A stretch of DNA of 8,035 bases, taken from an uncultured Chitinophaga sp. Its GTDB lineage: Bacteria > Bacteroidota > Bacteroidia > Chitinophagales > Chitinophagaceae. Below are positions 1-6,800 of this stretch, piece by piece (positions within the stretch are counted from its first letter, which is position 1; each line of letters starts with the position of its first letter). The position numbers and the translations under genes are program-made. The notes beneath the pieces were generated by a model. It made no database searches and was not told the origin of the DNA. It worked only from the letters and a program-made list of their open reading frames with translations. Location of the stretch: the NCBI RefSeq assembly GCF_937874145.1, contig NZ_CALNBI010000411.1, forward strand, positions 1 to 8,035, written 5' to 3'.

Positions 1-1044
1 GCGGAAGAACGCAAAATGCTCGACCTCGATACGTTGCAGCACAACCTCAACAGTATCAAGGCCCAACTCGAGCGATACCTGGACTTCGACACTGCGAAGC
101 CCAATTATGCGGAAATGGTGAACAACTATGACTGGTTCAAGAATATCTCCTTCCTGGATTTCATCCGCGACGTAGGCAAGCACATCACCGTTAATTACAT
201 GATGGCGAAAGACTCCGTAAAAAAGCGCATCGACGGCGACAGCGGGATGTCGTTCACGGAATTTTCGTACCAGATGATCCAGGGATACGATTTCTATCAT
301 TTGTATACTACCAAGAACTGCAAGATGCAGATGGGCGGCTCCGACCAATGGGGCAACATCGTCACCGGTACGGAGCTCGTGCGCAGGATGGGCGGCGGCG
401 AAGGATATGCCTTTACCTGTCCGCTGATCAAAAAGAAAGACGGCACCAAATTCGGCAAGTCCGAAAGCGGCAATATCTGGCTCGACGCATCCAAGACCAC
501 GCCTTACGAATTCTACCAGTTCTGGCTGAATGCAGACGATGAAGACGCCGAAAACTATATCCGCATCTTCACTTTCCTGGATGAAAACACGATCAACACG
601 CTGATAGCGGACCACAAACTGGACCAGGGCAAGCGCCTGCTGCAGAAGAAACTCGCGCAGGAAGTGACGACGTTCATCCATGGCGAGCAGGAATACGCAT
701 TTGCGATCAAGACTTCCGAAATCCTTTTCGGCAATGCTTCTATCGATACGCTGCGGTCGTTGTCGGAAGAGCAGTTACTGAAAGTGATGGCCGGCGTGAA
801 GCAATATGAAGTACCGGCGGCTGTACTGGCTGAAGGGAAAGACGTGGTATCGTTCCTGGCGGACGCGGGCATTTTCCCGAGCAAGGGAGAAGCGCGCAAG
901 ACGATCCAGGGGGGCGGAGTGAGCCTGAACGGCGCCAAGCTCGCGGGGATCGAAGTAAAAATCGAAGAAGCTTCGTTGCTGACGGGCAATACGATGCTTT
1001 TTCAGAAAGGGAAGAAGAATTATATTCTTGTTCGCATCGTGTAA
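1..1044 (+). CDS. tyrS: Tyrosyl-tRNA synthetase, 5'-truncated by the window edge
   Basis: This cytoplasmic class I aminoacyl-tRNA synthetase charges tRNA-Tyr with tyrosine at the expense of ATP. The reading frame is open from base 1, giving 347 visible residues. Full TyrS is about 420-430 residues, so roughly 80 N-terminal residues, including the HIGH-type ATP motif, lie outside the window. The ATG at 16 is internal (frame reads AEERKM), not the start. Recognisable parts, numbered from that ATG: the tyrosine-pocket stretch FSYQMIQGYDF (83-93), the MGGSDQWGNI motif (106-115), the KMSKS-equivalent KFGKS (145-149), a helical anticodon-binding region, and a C-terminal S4 RNA-binding domain (about 275-342) containing AGIFPSKGEARKTI. 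The gene ends in TAA and is followed by a terminator, so transcription probably stops here. The identification is very secure. Confidence 0.98.
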   Translation, partial: AEERKMLDLDTLQHNLNSIKAQLERYLDFDTAKPNYAEMVNNYDWFKNISFLDFIRDVGKHITVNYMMAKDSVKKRIDGDSGMSFTEFSYQMIQGYDFYHLYTTKNCKMQMGGSDQWGNIVTGTELVRRMGGGEGYAFTCPLIKKKDGTKFGKSESGNIWLDASKTTPYEFYQFWLNADDEDAENYIRIFTFLDENTINTLIADHKLDQGKRLLQKKLAQEVTTFIHGEQEYAFAIKTSEILFGNASIDTLRSLSEEQLLKVMAGVKQYEVPAAVLAEGKDVVSFLADAGIFPSKGEARKTIQGGGVSLNGAKLAGIEVKIEEASLLTGNTMLFQKGKKNYILVRIV

Positions 1045-1081
1045 CGACTTGCATTTTCTTATTAATAAAAGAACGTTTATG

Positions 1082-1115
1082 ACCCCGGAGGCTTATGGGC
1101 TCCGGGGTTTTCTTT
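1082..1115 (+). terminator. Rho-independent terminator of tyrS
   Basis: A perfect 9-bp stem (ACCCCGGAG at 1082-1090 with CTCCGGGGT at 1100-1108) encloses a 9-base loop and runs straight into a T-rich tract on the plus strand (1108-1117, interrupted by one C). It lies 38 bases past the tyrS stop codon. The stop codon of the convergent minus-strand gene (1116-1118) touches the T-tract. The same hairpin is the first structure downstream of that gene, but on the minus strand no T-run follows directly, so bidirectional termination is only possible. Confidence 0.93.
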
Positions 1116-1787
1116 TTAATGATACAGGTATTCCGCCGGGTCTTCCCTCCCCTCCAGCCGCCGTATTCCTTCCTCACCTTCTCTTGGAAGAAAGAAACCA
1201 ACGATGCAATCGGGGTTGCGAATGCAAATCTGGATGTGCGTGTCGCAGTAAATATCCGACCCTTCAAATACAGGCTCTCCCTCCACGAAAACGCCTCTCA
1301 TAGAGTCGAATGGCTTCGTCAGGCACAAGTTTGTTTCCGAAAATCCCAGTGCTGCTAGCTTCCGTAGATCATCGTGCATATATTCAATGACGGCACAATC
1401 CAATTGACGGCACACTCTGTCCCTGGGATTGGTACCTTTGGGCGCTGAATTGACGAGCAATTTACCTCCTCGACTTACAATATCATCGCGATATTCCAGA
1501 TAATAAGATCTCAACAAATCAAGATGATGTTTACCTGACAAGTCAAAGCAATATTGCAAATCCAAAATCGCACCTATCACTGTAGGCTTTCTGATATGCC
1601 CAACCCTCTCCTTCTTATCCGCCCACTCACGCGCCCTTTTAAGATTATTTTCCCAGAAATACATACCATGCCCCAACCATTCATAAACACTTTTACTCCA
1701 ATGCATTCTCTTTTCACCTAATAACAGTTGCATTGCCACGTCTGCATCACAACCATGATAACCAATGATCAAATTTTTGTTATTCAT
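1116..1787 (-). CDS. Putative PARP-like ADP-ribosyltransferase-fold protein, candidate toxin
   Basis: This 223-residue soluble protein has no signal peptide or membrane segment. I do not recognise a named gene. The N-terminus follows the pattern of the PARP/diphtheria-toxin-type ADP-ribosyltransferase fold: a strand ending in YHG (residues 10-12), a helix, then LGHGMYFWEN (38-47) followed by a helix with RAREWA (51-56). In PARPs the equivalents are the HG NAD-binding motif and the GKGIYFA motif, so H11 and Y43 would be the first two members of the H-Y-E triad. The third is unclear: E135 (in CAVIEYMHD), E169/E171 (in GVFVEGEPVFEG), or Q186 in the strand THIQICI (183-189). The gene sits 31 bp after a 71-residue protein gene in the same direction, the usual antitoxin-toxin order. 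Its 5' half is AT-rich (18 G/C in the 60 bases 1501-1560). The fold call is moderately sure; the toxin role is inference. Confidence 0.7.
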   Translation of the reverse strand: MNNKNLIIGYHGCDADVAMQLLLGEKRMHWSKSVYEWLGHGMYFWENNLKRAREWADKKERVGHIRKPTVIGAILDLQYCFDLSGKHHLDLLRSYYLEYRDDIVSRGGKLLVNSAPKGTNPRDRVCRQLDCAVIEYMHDDLRKLAALGFSETNLCLTKPFDSMRGVFVEGEPVFEGSDIYCDTHIQICIRNPDCIVGFFLPREGEEGIRRLEGREDPAEYLYH

Positions 1788-1818
1788 AAATAGAAATAAT
1801 GGGTTAACAAATCAAACA

Positions 1819-2034
1819 TCAAGGCAATGGAGAAGGCATCGTGAAATTGTTCGGATCATCGAACCAGGCGGCGAAATTACCGTCCTCATCCAGAATGCCG
1901 GCACTGATTAGCGCAGCCGTAGCCTCTTCCGGCGTACGCGTTTTCCTACGTTCCTTAAAATAATTCTGCAGGTTTTCCAGTTGTTTTTCAAGGGGTAGCG
2001 GTTTGGGGCCTACTGGCCATTGTTGTTTACTCAT
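1819..2034 (-). CDS. Small protein upstream of the ART-like gene, candidate antitoxin
   Basis: This protein has 71 residues, starting MSKQQWPVGPKPLP. An open frame extends further upstream to 2220, but that extension overlaps the rhodanese gene out of frame, so the ATG at 2034 is the sensible start. It lies 50 bases after the rhodanese stop. There is no clear Shine-Dalgarno sequence; the leader is AT-rich. The N-terminal half is basic and probably helical (KQLENLQNYFKERRKTRTPEE). The centre holds EEATAALISAGILDEDGNF (residues 38-56), an 'alanine-rich helix, AGILDEDG turn' pattern that I associate with short antitoxin-like proteins. The C-terminus is acidic then proline-rich. There is no recognisable DNA-binding domain. 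The role as antitoxin for the downstream gene is inferred from size, order and the 31-bp spacing. That it is a real gene is fairly sure. Confidence 0.68.
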   Translation of the reverse strand: MSKQQWPVGPKPLPLEKQLENLQNYFKERRKTRTPEEATAALISAGILDEDGNFAAWFDDPNNFTMPSPLP

Positions 2035-2041
2035 ATATATG

Positions 2042-2079
2042 GTTTTGCGCTGAAAGTAACGCTTTCGAAAACACAAAAC
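2042..2079 (-). promoter_or_regulatory. Nested inverted repeat upstream of the small candidate antitoxin gene
   Basis: Two inverted repeats lie around nearly the same centre in the gap between the rhodanese stop and the ATG at 2034. The outer one is GTTTTG (2042-2047) with CAAAAC (2074-2079). The inner one is GAAAG (2052-2056) with CTTTC (2062-2066), around the spacer TAACG. The inner and outer centres differ by 1.5 bases, so together they make an imperfect dyad rather than a perfect palindrome. The position, 8 bases before the start codon, fits an autoregulatory operator or a 5'-leader hairpin. No convincing Bacteroidota promoter (TTTG spaced from TAnnTTTG) could be placed here. The pair may be transcribed from the rhodanese promoter, so the functional call is tentative. 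Confidence 0.3.
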
Positions 2080-2084
2080 TTTTT

Positions 2085-2438
2085 TCAGACTTTTTTTACC
2101 GGATAGCCTTTTTTCAACCAGGCTGTCAGCCCCTGCGTCATCACAAACACGTGCGTGAAACCCATATTCCGCGCGCGCTTGGCCGCATACGGCGCCGCAC
2201 CGCATAACGAATCCGAACAATAAAAAACAAGCACATCATCCTGCCCGCATTCCAAATCCACCGCCCCATAATCCCCAGGGTCCAAATGTCGCGCCCCCGG
2301 AATATGATGCCGCTTGAACGATGCACAAGGATTGTTATCTATCACCCGCACACCAGGTTCCCCCAACCGCCGAAGCACATCCTCCGGCGAAATTTCCTCC
2401 AACCCGAACAAACGGGCCGTTGTTATCTGCTGTCTCAT
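2085..2438 (-). CDS. Single-domain rhodanese-like protein
   Basis: This 117-residue protein is one rhodanese domain with no signal peptide, so it is probably a cytoplasmic sulfurtransferase or persulfide carrier. It begins with an EEISPEDVLRRL helix (14-25), followed by the strand VRVIDNN (30-36). The HIPGARHLDPGDYG stretch (45-58) matches the conserved GHIPGA region. The strand VLVFYC carries the active-site cysteine C74 in the loop CSDSLCG (74-80), a second cysteine is at C79, and the C-terminal TQGLTAWLKKGYPV (101-114) is the usual GGxxxW...G.PV ending. Two departures from consensus are visible: the Asp-x-Arg usually following the first strand reads DNN, and H45 is preceded by R43-H44 instead of Gly. 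The ATG at 2438 has a purine-rich stretch (GTGGAAAAAAG) just upstream. The sulfur donor and acceptor cannot be read from sequence. It is unrelated in function to its downstream neighbours as far as I can see. Confidence 0.92.
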   Translation of the reverse strand: MRQQITTARLFGLEEISPEDVLRRLGEPGVRVIDNNPCASFKRHHIPGARHLDPGDYGAVDLECGQDDVLVFYCSDSLCGAAPYAAKRARNMGFTHVFVMTQGLTAWLKKGYPVKKV

Positions 2439-2467
2439 CTTTTTTCCACAAATCTCACCCCCCGGTA

Positions 2468-2483
2468 TGACAAGGGTATGTCA
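2468..2483. repeat. Short inverted repeat in the rhodanese upstream region
   Basis: TGACA (2468-2472) and TGTCA (2479-2483) form a 5-bp inverted repeat with a 6-base spacer, 30 bases upstream of the rhodanese ATG. The same bases also hold a near-direct repeat (GGTATGAC / GGTATGTC). On the minus strand this segment contains TACCCTTG, one mismatch from the Bacteroidota -7 consensus TAnnTTTG, but I see no well-spaced -33 element. It could be an operator or promoter, or chance. The rest of the gap 2439-2511 shows nothing else. Confidence 0.22.
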
Positions 2484-2511
2484 GCAGCCACCGAACTTAT
2501 TTTCAACCCAT

Positions 2512-2539
2512 AAAAAAAGCCGTCCGCTTAGCGGACGGC
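2512..2539 (-). terminator. Rho-independent terminator of the amidohydrolase operon
   Basis: Read on the minus strand, a perfect 9-bp GC-rich stem (GCCGTCCGC, 2539-2531, with GCGGACGGC, 2527-2519) around a 3-base TAA loop is followed at once by seven T residues (2518-2512). It lies 26 bases past the stop codon of the gene ending at 2566. It separates that operon from the rhodanese gene downstream on the same strand, so the rhodanese must have its own promoter in 2439-2511. No T-run follows on the plus strand. Confidence 0.95.
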
Positions 2540-2565
2540 CCTTATCTTATCCATTGCAATTCAAT

Positions 2566-3867
2566 CTATTGCAACTCATACTTATGCTTATAACGCTCAA
2601 GCAGCTGCTTGTGCTTGTCCGTCAGGTCCAACTCACGCCCCTGGATGTAAGCCCGCGTGATCACGCTCGACTTCATATCCAAAATATCCCCCGTGCTCAC
2701 CACGATGTTCGCATCCTTCCCCACTTCCAGCGAACCCGTCTTGTCCGATATCCCCAGGATCTTCGCGGCATTGAGGGTAATCGCGCTCAGCGCCTCTTCC
2801 TTGCTTAACCCATAAGCGCCCGCCGTGCCTGCGTTGAAAGGCAGGTTCCGCTGCTGCCAGAAACCCTCGTTCGAAATACTGAACAGGATGCCCGCCTTCT
2901 GCAACAACGCCGGCGTTTTGTAAGGCTGGTCCACATCGTCGTCCTGCATGACGGGCAGGCTGTGCGGCTGCGATAAAATCACAGGGATGCCGTATTTCTT
3001 CAACACATCGGTGATCATCCAGCTGTCGGTGCCGCCCACGATCACCACGTCGAAGCCGAACTCCTGGCCCATGTCCGCCGCGATGATCATTTCCTTCATC
3101 AGATCACAATGCACGAACAGCTTCTGGCTGCGGTCAAACAGCCCTTTCACGGATTCGTACTTCAGGTTGGTTTCGGCCTTTTTGCCGCCTTCATTATAAG
3201 CCTTCGCTTCATGTAAAAAGCTCTTCACGGATTCGATTCTTTCCATCGCCGCCTTCACCGCATCACTGCCGGGCCCGCGGGCTTCCGCGCCAAAGGGATT
3301 AGGCCGGGGCATGAGGCGGGGCATGTAGAAATGAATGCCGTTATCGGTTTTATACGCCGCATCTTCCCAGTTCCAGGCATCAAGCTGTACCACGGAAGAG
3401 CTGCCCGTCAGCAGGCCGCCTTCCGGCACCACCTGCGCCAGCAGGATACCGTTGGTCCGCAGGGTGTTGATAATTTTAGAATCGGTGTTGTAGGAAATTA
3501 TCGAACGGACAGACGGGTTGATATCGCCCACCTCGCTGTAATCGTTCGTTGCGCGAACGCTTTCCACTTCCGTAAGGCCGAGGTTGCTGTCTGTCACGAT
3601 CAGGCCGGGATATATGTGCTGGCCTTGCACGTCAAACACGCGCACGTCATCGGCAGGGATAGGCACATTGGTGCCCACGGCAATGATTTTACCGTTATTG
3701 AACCCGATAGTACCGCGTTCGATGACTTGTCCGGCTCCTGTATGGATCGTGGCGTTTCTGAGGAATACCAGTCCTTTCTGTGCTTTCGCCGGATAAACCG
3801 TTTCCTGCGCGCGCACGGTGGCCAGGCAGGCGGTGAGTCCGAATATGGAGAGGAATATTTTCTTCAT
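2566..3867 (-). CDS. Exported amidohydrolase-family protein lacking the HxH metal motif
   Basis: This is a 433-residue protein with a secretion signal. MKK plus a hydrophobic core suggests cleavage at VRA|QE (20/21). The LTAC at 11-14 also satisfies a lipobox, so a lipoprotein is an alternative. After the signal come the N-terminal beta-sandwich half (LRNATIHTGAGQVIERGTI, 36-54; NGKIIAVG, 58-65) and the C-terminal half (TGSLEVGKDANIVV, 377-390), both typical of imidazolonepropionase-like amidohydrolases. The barrel motif that should read PGFIDxHxH reads YPGLIVTDSN (86-95), so both metal-binding histidines are replaced (by D93 and N95). H253 in VHCDLMKE and a substrate-side strand VVIVGG remain. 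It starts one base after the stop of the larger upstream gene, which suggests translational coupling and perhaps a physical partnership. It is probably non-hydrolytic or uses another chemistry. The family is sure; the substrate is unknown. Confidence 0.9.
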   Translation of the reverse strand: MKKIFLSIFGLTACLATVRAQETVYPAKAQKGLVFLRNATIHTGAGQVIERGTIGFNNGKIIAVGTNVPIPADDVRVFDVQGQHIYPGLIVTDSNLGLTEVESVRATNDYSEVGDINPSVRSIISYNTDSKIINTLRTNGILLAQVVPEGGLLTGSSSVVQLDAWNWEDAAYKTDNGIHFYMPRLMPRPNPFGAEARGPGSDAVKAAMERIESVKSFLHEAKAYNEGGKKAETNLKYESVKGLFDRSQKLFVHCDLMKEMIIAADMGQEFGFDVVIVGGTDSWMITDVLKKYGIPVILSQPHSLPVMQDDDVDQPYKTPALLQKAGILFSISNEGFWQQRNLPFNAGTAGAYGLSKEEALSAITLNAAKILGISDKTGSLEVGKDANIVVSTGDILDMKSSVITRAYIQGRELDLTDKHKQLLERYKHKYELQ

Positions 3868-3868
3868 G

Positions 3869-6800
3869 TTACTGGATGTTTTCGTGGTGATGGTCTTCCA
3901 CGTCGTTCAAAATATGGTGCTGATGGCCGGCCTGCAGATCCTCGCAATGGTAGATTTCTTCACGGGAAGGCACCGCTTTCTGCACCGGACCGCCCTTCTT
4001 CTTTTCGCCGATCATTTTGGCGATGAGCCGGTTACGCTCCGCGGCGATGCGGGAACGCAATTCCAGGTCGCGGGCACGGTCGAAATACACGATACCGTCT
4101 ACGATCGTTTGTTCCGCCTTGGCGTAGATGCTGAGGGGATGATCGCTCCAGAGCACCACATCTGCGTCTTTACCGGTTTTGATACTGCCTACCCGGTCTG
4201 AAACATGCAACAGCTGGGCGGGGTGAAGGGTTACCATTTTAAGGGCGAGCTCTTCTTCCATCCCTCCGTATTTCACGCTTTTGGCGGCTTCCTGGTTGAG
4301 GCGGCGCGCCATCTCGGCATCGTCCGAGTTGATGGCGGTGGTAACACCCACGCGCTGCATGATGGTCGCATTTTGGGGGATGGCATCGATCACTTCCATT
4401 TTGTAAGCCCACCAGTCGGCAAAGGTAGATCCGCCGGCGCCGTGTTCCTTCATCTTATCTGCCACTTTATAACCTTCCAGGATGTGGGTGAAGGTGTTGA
4501 TGCGGAAATTGAACCGGTCGGCCACTTTCATCAGCATATTGATTTCGCTCTGCACGTAGGAGTGGCAGGTCACGAAACGTTTCTTGTTGAGTATCTCCAC
4601 CAGCGCATCCAGTTCCAGGTCGCGGCGTTTGTTCGGACCGGCCTTTTCATAATCCCTCGCGCGGGTGAATGCATCCACCAGCACCTGTTCCACGCCCATG
4701 CGGGTTTGCGGAAAACGCACGCGGGCCGGGAGGTTCCAGTTCGATTGCTTCACGTTTTCGCCCAGGGCGAACTTGATGAAACCATCCGTACCGCCGAACT
4801 TCAGGCCTTCGGCATTCGCGCCCCAGCGCAGCTTGATAAGCTGGCTCTGCCCGCCGATGGTATTTGCGGAACCATGCAGCAGGTGCGTCGACGTAACGCC
4901 GCCGGAAAGCTGGCGGTAGATATTCACATCATCAGGGTTTACCACATCCGCGATCCGCACTTCCGAAGTAACGGACTGCGTCCCTTCATTCACGCCCCTG
5001 CTGATGGCGATGTGCGAGTGCTCGTCGAGGATGCCGGGCGTGAGGTGTTTGCCGGTACCGTCGATCACGCGGGCGCCGCCGGCATTGAGGCCTTTGCCCA
5101 CCTGCGCGATCTTACCGTTGCGGATGAGCACATCCGCCCCTTCGATCTTGCCGTCTTTTTCGTTCGTCCACACGGTGGCGTTGCGGATGAGGATATCCTG
5201 CCGCTGCGGCATTTCTTCAAAGCCATAACCTACAAAAGGAAAATAGATCTTCCCGGGTGCGGCGGCAGGTTTCTTTTTCGCAGTATCTGCTTTGGCAACG
5301 TGCGTGCTGGTTTGCACGGCCTCCCAGGTCACGGGAAGGCCCTTGTCGTCGGTACCGGAACCGCGCATGGTGGTCATAGCGCCCTGCATGAAGCGGATGG
5401 CGCCGCTCAGGCGGAGCTGGCTGCTGTTGTCTTTGTTATTGTTGACGATGATGGTCACGAGCGGACCGGCCACTTCGATCTTGCCGGGGATCGTGTCTTT
5501 ATTGACGATGGACGGCGCACCGGCGGAACCTTTGATTTCCACCGGGTAAGTAGCGGTTCCATAGGTGTTCGTCAGCACGATGTCGTACTTCCCGCGCAGG
5601 TCGTGCCAGCCTTCTTCCTTCAGCTGGTATTTATTCCCCTGCACCCAGTTCTGGTACAACACCGTATTCTCTTCGAATATCGGGCCGGATGTGATGAGGA
5701 AGTTGGCCAGTTTGCCGGCGTCGAGCGTACCCACTTTATCGGCCACCTTGAGGATAGAAGCGGGCGCCTGTGTCAGCGCTTCGAGCGCTTTTTGTTCGGA
5801 CAGGCCGTTTTCGATGGCTTTGCGGAGATTGGAGAAGAAAGTTTTTGCGTCTTTCACTTCAGCGCCCGTCAAAGCGAAAGGAATACCGGCTTTCTCGAAT
5901 GCCGCCGGGTTGGAAGGCGCCAGTTCCCAGTGTTTCATATCGGCGAGCGCAACAAAGCGCGCGTCTGCAGGGTCTTCCACGTCCATGGCGGCGGGGAAGT
6001 TGAGCGGTACGATGAACGAAGCTTTGGCGGCTTTCATCTCCGGTATCCGCTGGTATTCGTTACCGCCGGCCCTGATGACATACTGCACCCCGAATTCATC
6101 GCCGATCTTATCGGCGCGGAGCACATTCCATTTATCGTTGGCATCGAAGATATGCACAAGGTTCTGCTGGTCGTTCCAGGCCTGCAGGCTGAGGTTGACG
6201 CCTTCGGCGGAAGGGTTTCCCTTGTACCACTGCGCGTCCAGGTATTGCTGGCGCAACAGGGCGATGGCGCCCATGAGCGAGCTGGGGTAATCCTGCGAGG
6301 AGGAGCCTTTATCGAAGGAATAATGCGACGACGCCTTCTCGCGTATGATCGTTTTGTTCTCCCTGTCGGCCGCCAGCGTTACCAGGGCGCCGGTTCCCCG
6401 GGCGATACCGTCGTGCTGATGCGTAAGCACCGCACCGAACCCTTGTTCCCGCAAGCTTTTGGCTTTCGCCGCATCCGCCCCGAAAAGCTGAACGGCATTC
6501 ACTTCCGGCTTCACGGACTGGTTCCAGTTGTACGCGCCTTTGGTGTTGGACACAAATTGCTGGGAGCCTCTTCCACCGCCGCCGCGCGATACGGAAGGCA
6601 TGCCGTAATCGCTGTAGAGGTCGATGAAGGAGGGATAGATGAATTTCCCCTGGCAATCGATCACTACCGCATCCTTCGGAACGGCCGCCCCGGCGCCCGC
6701 TGCGATGATCTTGCCGTCGCGGATGACGAGTGTCGCGTCCTTGAGGGTCGTTTTAGCGTCTTTAACGATGGTGGCATGGGTAAAGGCGTAGCAGCCTTCC

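Noticed and set aside
1082..1108. The tyrS hairpin as part of a repeat array or attachment site
   Set aside because: It occurs once, is followed by a T-tract, and fits a simple terminator; no second copy of the stem was seen at the other edge of the AT-rich island.
740..1267. A 175-codon minus-strand frame overlapping the end of tyrS
   Set aside because: It runs antisense through tyrS and the terminator hairpin and overlaps the ART-like gene out of frame. Its translation has low-complexity composition.
2035..2220. N-terminal extension of the small candidate antitoxin to a start at 2220
   Set aside because: The extra 62 codons lie within the rhodanese coding region in another frame and read as a cysteine-rich shadow. 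The ATG at 2034 gives a compact protein after the rhodanese stop.
3331..4026. A 231-codon plus-strand frame across the junction of the two amidohydrolase genes
   Set aside because: It is antisense to both genes, has no domain signature and no plausible ribosome-binding site.
5565..6290. A 241-codon plus-strand frame
   Set aside because: It is antisense to module 1 of the large amidohydrolase and Ser/Cys-rich with no motif.
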